This document shows positions 8,786 through 17,252 of a stretch of 64,000 nucleotides of DNA, one piece after another. Location: positions 1 through 64,000 of the forward strand of contig NZ_BDJB01000006.1 in assembly GCF_002117915.1 (NCBI RefSeq), given 5' to 3'. This DNA comes from Sphingomonas sp. TZW2008 (GTDB lineage Bacteria > Pseudomonadota > Alphaproteobacteria > Sphingomonadales > Sphingomonadaceae). A model generated the notes under the pieces. It saw nothing but the letters and a program-made list of their open reading frames with translations, searched no databases and was not told the DNA's origin. Every line of letters begins with the position of its first letter. Positions within the stretch are counted from its first letter, which is position 1. Made by a program: the position numbers and the translations under genes.

Positions 8786-9522
8786 TTGTGGCTCCCGATC
8801 CGGGTCATGGCTTCCTCGAGAAAAGCGCGCATGGGCGGGAGTGAAGTCCGCACATCCTTGTCGAACCGCCACACCGGCACATGCTCTTGGATGGCCTGGC
8901 TGTAGTGCGCTCGTTCTGGAAGGAAGTTGGTGAACAGGTTGCGCCCGATCTTCTCTTTGATTGCAGCCAGCATCTTCATTTGGTGGGTATCGTTAGCGCG
9001 CACTCGATTGGGCACGAGCCCTACGACGTGGATCGGCGTTTTCCGACGCTGGTTCACGGTCTGGATCGAGTCCGACACCTGCTTGGTCGCTGCCGGACCG
9101 AACGGCCCCAGTTCGACGGGGACGATCAAGTGGTTGCACACCAACAGAGCCGCGAAATTGATCCATGACCAGGAGGGCGGCGTGTCGATGATGCAGAAGT
9201 CGAAAAACGGATCGAGCGTCGGAAAATTGGCGTTCAGAGCCGACAGCGCGCGGGGGTAATCAGCGTCATATTCCCCGCCCATGCGATTGGAGTAGATCGC
9301 GAGCCGGGGGAAGGTAGCAGGCGGCACATATTTCGGTTCGAACAGCGGCTTGCACGTGCCGAGGCTCTCGAACTCGGCTAGCGCGTCGGTCGCATTGCAC
9401 TGGCGATCGAGATCGAGGAACAGCACACGATGACCGGCGTCGGCGAGCAGCCATGCCAAATGGCACGCGATCATGGTCTTGCCCGCGCCGCCCTTCTCGA
9501 CATTGATGGCGATGGTCTTCAC
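8782..9522 (-). CDS. parA: ParA-type partition ATPase
   Basis: A 246-aa deviant Walker ATPase. KGGAGKT at residues 10-16 is the ParA/MinD signature, VLFLDLDRQCNAT follows as the switch region, and DFCIIDTPPSW carries the Walker B Asp. There is no N-terminal helix-turn-helix extension, so this is a short (type Ib-like) ParA. It forms dynamic nucleoid-bound gradients that separate plasmid copies. It is preceded four bases upstream by a 63-aa membrane-peptide gene and overlaps parB. Confidence 0.94.
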   Translation of the reverse strand: MKTIAINVEKGGAGKTMIACHLAWLLADAGHRVLFLDLDRQCNATDALAEFESLGTCKPLFEPKYVPPATFPRLAIYSNRMGGEYDADYPRALSALNANFPTLDPFFDFCIIDTPPSWSWINFAALLVCNHLIVPVELGPFGPAATKQVSDSIQTVNQRRKTPIHVVGLVPNRVRANDTHQMKMLAAIKEKIGRNLFTNFLPERAHYSQAIQEHVPVWRFDKDVRTSLPPMRAFLEEAMTRIGSHK

Positions 9523-9525
9523 GCC

Positions 9526-9717
9526 CTACCAGCCTCGATCAGAATTGTTTTTCCAGTGCTCATAACCGCGATAGTTGGAATCCGTGCGGGTGTTGCGGCG
9601 CCCCTCCTCGTCCGGAGTGTCGCCACTCCAGATGCGCGGGGTAGAACCGCCACCGCCTCTTAGGACGGCCCACGCGATCAGGACGAATAGCCCGATCGTC
9701 AGCAGATTACCCAACAT
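9526..9717 (-). CDS. Small single-span membrane protein in the par operon
   Basis: A 63-aa protein with one N-terminal transmembrane helix (LLTIGLFVLIAWAVL) and a polar C-terminal tail (YRGYEHWKNNSDRGW). A strong ribosome site (GGAGGAAGG) precedes the ATG. The stop lies three bases before parA, so it is the first gene of the parAB operon. I do not recognise a family; it may be an entry-exclusion or stability peptide, but nothing in the sequence shows this. Confidence 0.6.
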   Translation of the reverse strand: MLGNLLTIGLFVLIAWAVLRGGGGSTPRIWSGDTPDEEGRRNTRTDSNYRGYEHWKNNSDRGW

Positions 9718-9761
9718 GGCCTTCCTCCGTCGCCTTGATGAAAGGCGCAGCCTGTAATATA

Positions 9762-9794
9762 CGATACCGCAAATGCCGTCAATATGCGGTATCG
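9762..9794. promoter_or_regulatory. Inverted repeat operator between par operon and ribbon-helix-helix gene
   Basis: CGATACCGCA (9762-9771) and TGCGGTATCG (9785-9794) form a 10-bp inverted repeat in an AT-rich stretch between two divergent units. It probably binds the ribbon-helix-helix protein encoded 20 bases downstream, and may control both directions. Confidence 0.6.
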
Positions 9795-9813
9795 GTAATT
9801 ACTAGGGCAATGG

Positions 9814-10014
9814 ATGACGTCTAGCAAGGTCCGTTCCGTTGGTCGCCCTCCGATGGAGGATCAGACGCTTGCGCGTTTTCCCAAGGGCACGCTCGGGCGC
9901 ATCAAATCTGTTCTGCGGGAGAGCGAGAGCCAGGCCGACTTCATTCGCGAGGCGGTCGAGCTGGAGCTTCGCCGGCGGGAAGGGCCGCCGGTAGGCGGCC
10001 CCGACCGCGCCTAG
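9814..10014 (+). CDS. Small ribbon-helix-helix DNA-binding protein
   Basis: A 66-aa protein whose central part (RFPKGTLGRIKSVLRESES, QADFIREAVELELRRRE) has the strand-helix-helix pattern of CopG/Arc-type regulators. Such proteins repress their own promoter and often control plasmid copy number or partition genes. An inverted repeat lies directly upstream. Its stop overlaps the convergent ssb stop by four bases. Confidence 0.65.
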   Translation: MTSSKVRSVGRPPMEDQTLARFPKGTLGRIKSVLRESESQADFIREAVELELRRREGPPVGGPDRA

Positions 10015-10331
10015 TCGCGGTCCTCCGAACCCTTGGCGAGAACCGCGAAGCCGTCCGCGATCAGCTCCACCGTGTAGCGCCGGCCCTCGGTCGTGTCGTA
10101 GGAGTTTTGGCGGACGCGGCCCGTGATGTGAACCAGGTCGCCCTTCTGCGCCTTGGCGGCGCGCTCGATCAGCTTGCCGAACAGTGTCACCTCATTCCAG
10201 TGCGTGTCCGTCACCCATTCGCCATTCTCCTGCCGGTTGTAGTTGGCGGCGACGTTCACCTTCGTCACCTTGTCATGCTCCGTGATCTTTCCGACCCGGC
10301 CGATGATCCGAAACTCCGCGATGTTCTGCAT
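10011..10331 (-). CDS. ssb: Single-stranded DNA-binding protein
   Basis: A 106-aa OB-fold protein. MQNIAEFRIIGRVGKI, the aromatic stretch THWNEVTLFGKLIERA and KGDLVHITGRVRQNSY match plasmid-type SSB proteins. It lacks the acidic C-terminal tail used by chromosomal SSB to recruit replication proteins, ending in KGSEDRD, which is a partial substitute. It would coat single strands during transfer or replication. Confidence 0.87.
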   Translation of the reverse strand: MQNIAEFRIIGRVGKITEHDKVTKVNVAANYNRQENGEWVTDTHWNEVTLFGKLIERAAKAQKGDLVHITGRVRQNSYDTTEGRRYTVELIADGFAVLAKGSEDRD

Positions 10332-10862
10332 GGTCCTGTCCTTCGATCGATCAGGCTCATTCCTGATGGGTATCGAAGGGGAGTGCAGACGCCGCGATCA
10401 AGCAAAAAAACGGAGGGTCCGCACAGCGGAAACCGTAGGCGCAGCCGGTTATTTGCTTGATCGTAGAAGGCGGCCAACACCCATTGTCCCATCAGTTCAG
10501 GAATAGCCGATCGAAAGGGCTCGGACGTGAGACGCGCGCGGATTTCGCCGGCGGGACGAGAATCGCAACGCACTTGGTGATGGTCGACCGGCTCGCCACT
10601 GCCGCGGAGAAAGAAATCGCGACATCGCCGAAGAGCGACGATGTCGGGTCCGATCGCGCGCAACGAGGCGCTCGGGGCTGACGCTACGATGGCGTTCGTC
10701 GACGAGAAACGGCTGCATCAGGCGCGAACGTGACCATTTGAGCGCGACAGAAAACGCATGCTCCTCCTGGGAGCACCGCGACGCGTAGCGTCGCGTCCGG
10801 CAGTTCGGCTGGGCTTTGTCGGTGGGGTTTGTTCTTTCGGTTTCGTCAGGTCCGTCTCGCCG
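10332..10862. other. Gene-poor stretch with long-spaced inverted repeats
   Basis: No convincing gene is seen in these 530 bases. A 12-bp inverted repeat (CGATCAAGCAAA 10395-10406, TTTGCTTGATCG 10452-10463) encloses a 45-base loop that itself can fold. A short perfect hairpin lies at 10777-10795 (CGCGACGC/GCGTCGCG). These could be leader, antisense RNA or replication-control structures near the replicon. Short open frames here have no ribosome site or recognisable family. Confidence 0.4.
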
Positions 10863-11699
10863 TCAGGCGTTAAAGCGTTGGCCGTCTAGGCCAACTCCAT
10901 CTGTGCTTAGAACATATGAATCTAGGAGCGGTTGACCATTTTTTTGAGACTCCTGCTTCTCGATCGCGATGGCAAGGCTGTCCAGCACACGACGCAGGCC
11001 CGCGTCCTCGATCTCCTCAGCCACAACCTGGCGAGGCGTGCGCCACAGGCGCATTGCCTCGATCTCCTCGATACGATCGGTTTCACGCTGCACCACGTCG
11101 TCGGGAAGCGGGACGGGCCGAAGCCGCCGCGGAAGGAAGCGGGCAAGCCTGTTGGGGAAACTCATCCGATAGACGTTGGACGTCTGTGCGTTGCGAGCCT
11201 TCGGGCGATCGGCGGGAGGGTCGATCGGCACGCACCGGCGCTGCTTGTCGAGCAAGCCCATCTTGGCGAGGATCGACAGCCCGCGCCCCACGCTCGCGCG
11301 GGAAAGACCGGTGTGCGTCTCGATCCACTCCCAGGTCGGGAATACCTTGCCGGCACAGGTGCGCGCGAGATGTGTAAGCTGCTCGAAGACGCGGACCGCC
11401 GCGGGCGTAATCAGCGTGACGAGCCGTTCGTCCTCGGTGAGCTGGCGCCCCTCGGAGCGGGCAAGACGACGGATGGCGTTCTTGCGCTTCAGCAGCTCCA
11501 CGGCCTTCTTGTAGAGCCGGTCGGTCTCACCCTTGGCGTAGGTGTAGAAGAAGTCATCCTCGAAGGTGCCGGCTCTGCGGCTGTTCGGATGCACATGCGC
11601 ACGCGTGGGGTTCGGTGCGCCCGATCGTGACCTCGGCCGCGCCCGTTCGAGGCGATCGAGCGCCATGAAGCTCGCCCGCGCGAGTGTAACAGCTCCCAT
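10863..11699 (-). CDS. Winged-helix plasmid replication-region protein
   Basis: A 278-aa protein downstream of repA on the same strand. The middle (about residues 95-160: LITPAAVRVFEQLTHLAR, FPTWEWIETHTGLSRASVGR, GLSILAKMGLLDKQRR) is a winged helix typical of plasmid replication or transcription factors. The N-terminal 45 residues are basic. The ATG at 11699 has a GGACGGAAG ribosome site. A replication accessory or regulator is inferred from position between the iterons and ssb; the precise role is not visible. Confidence 0.65.
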   Translation of the reverse strand: MGAVTLARASFMALDRLERARPRSRSGAPNPTRAHVHPNSRRAGTFEDDFFYTYAKGETDRLYKKAVELLKRKNAIRRLARSEGRQLTEDERLVTLITPAAVRVFEQLTHLARTCAGKVFPTWEWIETHTGLSRASVGRGLSILAKMGLLDKQRRCVPIDPPADRPKARNAQTSNVYRMSFPNRLARFLPRRLRPVPLPDDVVQRETDRIEEIEAMRLWRTPRQVVAEEIEDAGLRRVLDSLAIAIEKQESQKNGQPLLDSYVLSTDGVGLDGQRFNA

Positions 11700-11847
11700 C
11701 TTCCGTCCCCTTTTTGGGGCCGGGACCAGGCAAAACTAGAGCGTGGCGCGAAGCGCGCTCCCTTGAACCAAGGCTCGGGAACGGGTATGAGAAGGATGTC
11801 TTACGTCCCGATCGATGCCGCCAAGCATCGCTCATCACGTTCCAGGG

Positions 11848-11869
11848 TGCCCGGCCTTCGTGCCGGGCA
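11848..11869. terminator. GC-rich hairpin between repA and the winged-helix gene
   Basis: TGCCCGGC and GCCGGGCA pair around a six-base loop; read on the plus strand the stem is followed by TTCGTTTA. It may attenuate transcription between the two replicon genes. Confidence 0.4.
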
Positions 11870-11971
11870 TTCGTTTATGTGGTCACGGCCGATCCCCGTT
11901 TCTGCCGCCCGCGGTTCGCGTTCGACGACGGCGATTTTTGCAGAAATCACGGCGCCGGCGAACAACAACAA

Positions 11972-12096
11972 TTCGTGCTTTGGCGGACCCAAGCCCTAAA
12001 AAGCTCGTGCTTTGGCGGACCTCAGCGCTTCGCATTCGTGCTTTGCCGGACCGGCGTTCGTGCTTTCACGGACCCACGTTCGTGTTTTGCCGGACC
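11972..12096 (+). repeat. Iteron cluster A, five 18-bp direct repeats (oriV half)
   Basis: Five copies of TTCGTGCTTTSSCGGACC start at 11972, 12004, 12035, 12057 and 12079. Spacings are 32, 31, 22 and 22 bases, that is close to whole or half helical turns apart. They lie just after the repA stop. Iterons bind the initiator and set copy number by handcuffing. Copies 2, 4 and 5 each differ at one or two positions. Confidence 0.88.
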
Positions 12097-12135
12097 ACAC
12101 GTCTCCGGACGAACAGATCGATTCGGAATGCCCTG

Positions 12136-12996
12136 TCAGGCGGCCGACAGCGACGGCTTGGGGGTAATCGTCACAGTTGTGGCCGCAGTCGTTCGCCGCT
12201 TGGTCGTCGACATCTCAGCAGCAGGGCCATCGCCCATGACGATGTGGTAGTCCGGGATGGCGTTCTCTTCCGAGATTCCCTTCATCACGTGCCGGAAGTG
12301 CTTCAGAGAATTCTGGTAGCCGAGCTGAAGACGCAGATCGTCCAGCCCCACTTGAACTGCCCCGGCCGTACACGTCGATCGAGCGACTTCGTAAAGTCTG
12401 CGCTCGACCGGCCCGAGCTGGAAGTAGGACGGAGAATATTCCAGAACGCGCCGGTCGCGCAGGATCGCGCGATAGAGCCAATCGCACAGTCGGACCTTGA
12501 CGCCCTTGAGGCGCTTTTCGCCCCGAGCATTCTTTTGGTAATGAAGCTGGGCTTCCGACAGCCACGAAAAAAAGCCCGCCTGTCCCTCGCCACCGGCCTC
12601 GATGTTGGTCTTGATCTGCGTACCCTGCAGTCGTTCCAAGGCATCCGACAGCCGCGAATAGGATCGCGCCGAGCCGTTGACGCCGGTGACGCGGAATAGA
12701 TCGTGGGCGGTGAAATAAAAGTCCTGCGCGACCGTCTCCCCGGCATCGAGCTTCGCCACCAGAAGGCTGGCGATATAGAGCAGCACTTCCTTGTCGTAGA
12801 TGGTCGCCACGCCGCGGGGACCAGGTCCGATCTCGATCGACACTGACTCGGTCTTGTAGATCAGCGGCCGCTTCCACGCTGTCTTGGTCAGCGCGAAGAA
12901 CGGGTAGGCCATCAACGACTGCTCGCCGCGAACCTCTGTCAGCAACGGGCTGTCGAGGACGAACAGGTCGCCTTGCCCTGCAGCGCGCCCGGTCAT
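12136..12996 (-). CDS. repA: RepA-type plasmid replication initiator
   Basis: A 286-aa initiator of the replication initiator protein A group, with MAYPFFALTKTAWKRPLIYK near the N terminus and two winged-helix-like halves (for example DLFRVTGVNGSARSYSRLSD and PSYFQLGPVERRLYEVAR). It would bind the flanking iterons and load the replisome. Iterons lie on both sides of the gene, three upstream in the promoter region and five downstream, so RepA probably also represses itself. The C-terminal 25 residues are Thr/Ala-rich and unlikely to be structured. Confidence 0.88.
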   Translation of the reverse strand: MTGRAAGQGDLFVLDSPLLTEVRGEQSLMAYPFFALTKTAWKRPLIYKTESVSIEIGPGPRGVATIYDKEVLLYIASLLVAKLDAGETVAQDFYFTAHDLFRVTGVNGSARSYSRLSDALERLQGTQIKTNIEAGGEGQAGFFSWLSEAQLHYQKNARGEKRLKGVKVRLCDWLYRAILRDRRVLEYSPSYFQLGPVERRLYEVARSTCTAGAVQVGLDDLRLQLGYQNSLKHFRHVMKGISEENAIPDYHIVMGDGPAAEMSTTKRRTTAATTVTITPKPSLSAA

Positions 12997-13028
12997 GCAG
13001 CGACCTCCGGAAGCAGCTCGATCGCTAA

Positions 13029-13151
13029 GGTCCGCGAAAGCACGAAAGAAGGGAGGCGGTGGTCCGTGAAAGCACGAAACGAAGCGCTCGCCCCCTCGGA
13101 GAAGGCAGGCAGAAAGCCAAGCTGACGCCCGCTTTCGTGCTTTCGCGGACC
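13029..13151. repeat. Iteron cluster B, three repeats upstream of repA
   Basis: Two inverted-orientation copies (GGTCCGCGAAAGCACGAA at 13029-13046, a near copy at 13061-13078, 32 bases apart) and one forward copy (TTCGTGCTTTCGCGGACC, 13134-13151). They lie in the repA promoter region and are cut off from the rest of the backbone by the transposon at 13200. Confidence 0.85.
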
Positions 13152-13193
13152 CGGGTGAGGAGTGGCAGCGACCGCACGACCCCGTATCGCAAA

Positions 13194-13213
13194 CGATCGG
13201 GGCTGTTGAAAAA
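13194..13213. repeat. Left end of 12.9-kb transposon (target repeat plus inverted end)
   Basis: CGATCG (13194-13199) followed by GGGCTGTTGAAAAA (13200-13213). The same 20 bases appear in reverse complement at 26096-26115. The 14-bp end lies about 60 bases before the transposase start, the usual position for an IS1182-type end. Confidence 0.8.
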
Positions 13214-13271
13214 CACCGGACACGTTGACCTTACCCCTGTGTTCCGCTCCCAAAGCTATGGGAGCGACGCC

Positions 13272-14621
13272 ATGATGGGCACGGCCTGCGGTAGTGGAAG
13301 GTCGGGGCCGGGCTCCCGCACTATAGAAGCGATGTTGCCGCGCGACCACCTGCTTCGCCGGGTCGACCGGCTGCTCGATATGGGCGAACTGAGGGCGGCG
13401 CTGGCGCGACACTATAGTCCGCGCGGTCGGCCATCGGTCGATCCCGAACTGCTGATCCGCATGGCGCTGATCAGCCGCATCTATGCGATCAGATCGGAGC
13501 GCCGGCTGTGCGAGGAACTGCGCTACAACCTCGCTTACCGCTGGTTCTGTCGCCTTCTGCCAGGCGCGGCCGTCCCGCACCACTCCACCTTCAGCAAGAA
13601 CCGGCATGGCCGCTTCCGTGACGCCGGCGTGTTCCGGCTGCTGTTCGAGAACACGGTCCGGCACTGCATTACGGCCGGGCTGGTCGCCGGCAAAGACGCG
13701 GCGATCGACGCCTCGTTCATCGCCGCGGATGCGAGCTGGCAGCGCAAGGTGCTTCCCATCAACCTGCCAGACGCGAGCCGTGCGACCCGCCCGGTCCGCG
13801 AATGGCTGACCGATCGGGCAAGGACGCCAAAACCGCTGACCGGCACGGGCAAAGGTTTTCCGGGTGTCTCGCGCACCGATCCTGCCGCGGCCTGGTCGGC
13901 GCGGACCGTGCGCGGACGGTTCGGCTATGCCCTCAATGTCCTGATCGACACCCCGAGCGGGGCCGCGCTTGATGTGGAAGCAACTCCTGCCCGCTTCGCT
14001 GACGAGGTGGACGCCGGGAGAGATATGCTGGCACGGGCCGCGGATCGGTTCGGCTACCGGCCCAAGCGCGTTGCGGCCGACAAGGCGTATGGCAGCGCCA
14101 CATTTCTCGCCTTCGTGCGCGACCACGGCGCGTTGCCGCACATTCCCGTGATCGAGCGCTCCGAGCAGACCAAAGGCAAATTCCCGCGTGAAGCGTTCAT
14201 CTACGACCGGGAGCACGACCGCTTCACCTGCCCGGACGGCAAGGCCCTTGCACACCGCGGTTTTCACCGGCCGACCGGCGTTCATCGCTATAGCGCCCGG
14301 CCAGATGACTGTCGGGCGTGCGCCTTGCGCAAACGATGCACGGACGGGCGTCACCGCGCCTTGTGTCGCATGGAGGACGAAGACGCGCGCGACCTCGCGC
14401 GAGCCGAAATGCGGACCGGCCTCTTCAAGCGATCCATGCGGCTGCGGCGCGGCGTCGAGCGCCTGTTCGCCGATGCCAAGGTGAAGCACGGCATGGTCCG
14501 GCTTCACCTGCGCGGCATTCGGGGCGCGGAAGAGGAGTTCCTGGTCGGCGCGGCCGTGCTGAACCTTCTGCTGCTGGCGCGACCCGATCACGCGGCTTCC
14601 CGCTCACTTGCCGGGAAATGA
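13272..14621 (+). CDS. IS1182-family transposase
   Basis: A protein of about 449 aa. The N-terminal DUF772-like domain (RGRPSVDPELLIRMALISRIYAIRSERRLCEELRYN) is followed by a DDE catalytic core (AAIDASFIAADAS, RVAADKAYGSATF, C-terminal LRRGVERLFADAKVKHGM) and an IS1182-type Cys cluster (CRACALRKRC). The start is taken at 13272 because the left inverted end lies upstream; ATG 13275 is equivalent. The last residues overlap the convergent serine recombinase by 34 bases, so the usual right end of a simple insertion sequence is missing here and is found instead at 26.1 kb. Confidence 0.86.
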   Translation: MMGTACGSGRSGPGSRTIEAMLPRDHLLRRVDRLLDMGELRAALARHYSPRGRPSVDPELLIRMALISRIYAIRSERRLCEELRYNLAYRWFCRLLPGAAVPHHSTFSKNRHGRFRDAGVFRLLFENTVRHCITAGLVAGKDAAIDASFIAADASWQRKVLPINLPDASRATRPVREWLTDRARTPKPLTGTGKGFPGVSRTDPAAAWSARTVRGRFGYALNVLIDTPSGAALDVEATPARFADEVDAGRDMLARAADRFGYRPKRVAADKAYGSATFLAFVRDHGALPHIPVIERSEQTKGKFPREAFIYDREHDRFTCPDGKALAHRGFHRPTGVHRYSARPDDCRACALRKRCTDGRHRALCRMEDEDARDLARAEMRTGLFKRSMRLRRGVERLFADAKVKHGMVRLHLRGIRGAEEEFLVGAAVLNLLLLARPDHAASRSLAGK

Positions 14622-15154
14622 CGGTAGAAGGTCGAGAGGCCGACCTGTAGAAGCTTCGCTACCTTGGCGGGCTTGTCCCCGGCCGCGAGCAGCTTGCGCG
14701 CCGTGTCCAGCTTCTCGGGCGTGAGCGCCGACTTGCGACCGCCACCTGTCCCGCCTTTCTGGCGGGCCGCGGCCAGCCCGGCGATCGTCCGCTCCTTCAC
14801 CAACTCGCGCTCCATTTCGGCGACCGAGGCGAGGATATGGAACAGGAGGCGACCCGAAGCCGTGGACGTGTCGAATCCGTCCGTCAGGGACCGGAAATCG
14901 ACCTTGCGCGCGGACAGGTCGGCCGCCAGCGCGATCAGGCCTTGGATCGAGCGGCCGAGCCGATCGAGTTTCCAGATCACGATGCAGTCGCCAGCGCGCG
15001 CGAAGCTGAGCGCTTCCGCCAGTCCCGGCCGATCGACCTTCGCGCCGCTCGCCTTGTCGGTGAACAGCTTCTCGCACCCGGCCTTGGTCAGGGCGTCGGT
15101 CTGGAGCGACAGGTCTTGGTCGGTTGTGGAGACGCGCGCATAGCCGATCAGCAT
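14588..15154 (-). CDS. Serine recombinase (resolvase family), transposon-borne
   Basis: A 188-aa small serine recombinase. MLIGYARVSTTDQDLSLQ carries the catalytic Ser, the FHILASVAEMERELVKERT helix is the dimer/long E helix, and a C-terminal helix-turn-helix (DKPAKVAKLLQVGLSTFYRHF) binds DNA. It probably resolves transposition cointegrates. It overlaps the transposase 3-prime end and shares strong visible similarity with the second recombinase at 26230. Confidence 0.9.
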   Translation of the reverse strand: MLIGYARVSTTDQDLSLQTDALTKAGCEKLFTDKASGAKVDRPGLAEALSFARAGDCIVIWKLDRLGRSIQGLIALAADLSARKVDFRSLTDGFDTSTASGRLLFHILASVAEMERELVKERTIAGLAAARQKGGTGGGRKSALTPEKLDTARKLLAAGDKPAKVAKLLQVGLSTFYRHFPASEREAA

Positions 15155-15295
15155 TTTCCCGTTTCTCCATCCCGAACCGCCGGTTTCGGGAATCATAAAT
15201 CGGGAACACATTTTGGGAAAGAAAAACCTGCTCTGGGCGAGCTATCGAGTGCCGGGCCGGTTTTCCCGCTCCACGTTCCTTTACGGGAACGCCGA
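15155..15295. promoter_or_regulatory. Probable resolution site upstream of recombinase
   Basis: The 140 bases before the recombinase start contain several TTCCCG/CGGGAA half-sites, including a near-perfect dyad at about 15172-15191, arranged like the subsites of a res site. This is the expected position for resolution and autoregulation, but subsite boundaries cannot be fixed by eye. Confidence 0.4.
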
Positions 15296-15679
15296 TCAGG
15301 CTCTGGTTAGCTCAGTTTTGCGCGTGATAGTCCAATGCTCCAGTCGTTTGTAGACGATCACCTTGTCGCCGATCAGATCTCCATGCCGGCGACAGAAGAG
15401 GTCGAGCTGATCGCGATCGCCGACCAGTTCGACACAGATCGTCAGATGCGGATCGGCAATTTCCGAGCCGTTCTCCCGGATCGGTTCGTGATTGCTGAAG
15501 CCGTAATGGGTATTTTGCGCGACGGCGTTGATGATGCCGTCCGCCTTCGCGGTGCGAATCAGCTCGCGATAGAGCGGCTTTGCCCCCCAGAAGCGACGCG
15601 GGCCGATCTTGTCGGACGGTTTCAGATAGATGCGCAGCATCCCGACTTCGCGGTGATGGACGGTGAAACGATTGGGCAT
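15296..15679 (-). CDS. DUF190 (PII-like) protein in fluoride module
   Basis: A 127-aa protein. MLRIYLKPSDKI, KPLYRELIRTAKADGIINA and the C-terminal region match DUF190, a small PII-like fold often found beside CrcB or CLC fluoride exporters. A regulatory or sensing role is inferred. It follows the CLC-F gene by 25 bases on the same strand, under the fluoride riboswitch. An internal ATG at 15640 (MLRIYLK) is an alternative start. Confidence 0.78.
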   Translation of the reverse strand: MPNRFTVHHREVGMLRIYLKPSDKIGPRRFWGAKPLYRELIRTAKADGIINAVAQNTHYGFSNHEPIRENGSEIADPHLTICVELVGDRDQLDLFCRRHGDLIGDKVIVYKRLEHWTITRKTELTRA

Positions 15680-15704
15680 GACGGGCTTTCGACAGGAAAC
15701 AGGA

Positions 15705-17063
15705 TCAGGCGCGCGTGCGCCGGCGAGAAGCGCGGTGCGTGCGGGCATCGCGCAGGGTCGCGTCGGGTGTGAGGTGTGCGGCAGGTACCTTTGGCACAGC
15801 GACGCGCTGCGACAGGTAGATGCCGTTGTGGCCTGAGCAGAGGTAGGCGACGAAGCACGCGACTGCGATCGGCACCGTATAGGCCGCGCCGAACAACTCG
15901 ATCCCCATGAACGTGCAAGCCAGCGGTGTGTTGGCCGCGCCCGCGAACAGCGCGACGAAGCCGATCGCTGCGAATAGCCCCGACGGTACTCCGAACATCG
16001 GCGCGAGCGCATTGCCGAGCGCCGCGCCGATAAAGAACAGCGGCGTGACCTCGCCCCCCTTGAAGCCCGCGCTCAGGGTCACGACGGTAAAGAGCAGCTT
16101 CAGCGCCCAGCTCCACGAGTGCGTATCGGGACCAAAGAAGCTGGCGATGGTCAGGCTGTCCGGTGTCGCGGCGAGCGTACCCAGGCCAAGATAGTCGCGG
16201 GTTCCGAGCAGCCAGACCAGCGCAATCACGGCCAGCCCGCCGATAACGGGTCGTAGTGGGCCATAGGGGATCACGCGCTTCAACCATCCGCCCAGCGCGT
16301 GATTGGCCTCGGCAAAGGTCAGCCCGGTCAGACCGAAGGCAATGCCGGCGACACCGGCCTTGGCGACGAGCAGCGCGTCGACCGGCACCAGCGCATCGAC
16401 ATGGTAGACGCCGTGATGAATGCCCCAGGCAAGACAGGTCCAGTCACCGACCAGCGCCGCGACCAGGCATGGCACCAGCGCGCGATACTCGACCCGACCG
16501 ATCGCCAGCACCTCCAGTGCAAAGACCGCGCCCGCAATCGGCGTCCCGAAGACCGCGCCGAACCCAGCCGCGATCCCGGTCATAAGGAGGGTGCGTGTCG
16601 CTTCCGCATCCAATCTGAGCGCGCGTCCAAACCCGCTGGCAAGACTGCCGCCCAACTGCACGGCGGTGCCTTCACGTCCCGCCGATCCCCCGAACAGATG
16701 TGTCACGACCGTGCCGAAGAAGATGAGCGGAGCCATGCGCAGCGGCACGCCGCCCCCCGGTTCGTGGATTTGCTCGACGATGAGGTTGTTGCCGCCTTCG
16801 ACCGAGCGCCCTGTCAGATGGTAGAGCAGTCCGACCACGAACCCGCCGATCGGCAGCAGGTAGAGCAGCCAGGGAAAGGCGAAGCGAAGCCGGGTTACGG
16901 CGTCGAGGCTCCGCAGGAAGGCCGCGCAGAGCGTTCCCACCGCTGCGGCCATCGGGACCAGGATCAAAGCCCACCGCAGTACCGACGTGGCATGGGTGCG
17001 GCGATCGCGAATGAACGCTGCCATGTTGAACTGGTCATAGAGATTGCGAAATGTCGCGCGCAC
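15705..17063 (-). CDS. CLC-F type fluoride/proton antiporter
   Basis: A 452-aa CLC-family membrane protein with about ten membrane segments. It carries [11 protein letters not shown] (the GREG signature with the gating Glu), [14 protein letters not shown], and [12 protein letters not shown] in place of the chloride-binding GSGIP loop; as I recall, GNNLI is a mark of the fluoride-specific CLC-F branch. A fluoride riboswitch in its leader supports fluoride rather than chloride. The start is GTG at 17063 with an AAGGAGG ribosome site. It would expel cytoplasmic fluoride. Confidence 0.88.
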   Translation of the reverse strand: MRATFRNLYDQFNMAAFIRDRRTHATSVLRWALILVPMAAAVGTLCAAFLRSLDAVTRLRFAFPWLLYLLPIGGFVVGLLYHLTGRSVEGGNNLIVEQIHEPGGGVPLRMAPLIFFGTVVTHLFGGSAGREGTAVQLGGSLASGFGRALRLDAEATRTLLMTGIAAGFGAVFGTPIAGAVFALEVLAIGRVEYRALVPCLVAALVGDWTCLAWGIHHGVYHVDALVPVDALLVAKAGVAGIAFGLTGLTFAEANHALGGWLKRVIPYGPLRPVIGGLAVIALVWLLGTRDYLGLGTLAATPDSLTIASFFGPDTHSWSWALKLLFTVVTLSAGFKGGEVTPLFFIGAALGNALAPMFGVPSGLFAAIGFVALFAGAANTPLACTFMGIELFGAAYTVPIAVACFVAYLCSGHNGIYLSQRVAVPKVPAAHLTPDATLRDARTHRASRRRTRA

Positions 17064-17090
17064 GATTCCTCCTTGCTGCCTTGCGGCGCC

Positions 17091-17160
17091 TGGTAGGAAT
17101 CATCGGCCCTTGCGAGGGCGGTTCGACCGAATGGCCCGGCGGAAATCCATCGCCGTGCCT
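17091..17160 (-). promoter_or_regulatory. Fluoride (crcB-motif) riboswitch
   Basis: Read on the minus strand the leader contains GGCGATGGATTTCCGCC (17154-17138), then GAACCGCCCTCGC and the 3-prime signature CCGATGATTCCTACC (17106-17092). These are the conserved blocks of the fluoride aptamer in the right order and spacing. The element ends 28 bases before the CLC-F start, so translation or transcription of the CLC-F/DUF190 operon should rise with fluoride. Confidence 0.88.
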
Positions 17161-17252
17161 GCGCATATGCTGTCCGACCGCGACCCGGTCAACCAACCGC
17201 AGAAGCATGAGACTATCGTTTTGGTGAGGACCGATAAAATGGCTTTGGCCAC

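Noticed and set aside
11972..12096. CRISPR-like array of short repeats
   Set aside because: Five 18-bp repeats with gaps of 4-14 bases are iterons: gaps are too short for spacers, no cas genes are present, and repeats lie by repA.
12993..14591. A 532-codon open frame on the minus strand
   Set aside because: It is antisense to the IS1182-type transposase, has no recognisable domain, no ribosome site, and arises from GC-rich codon bias.
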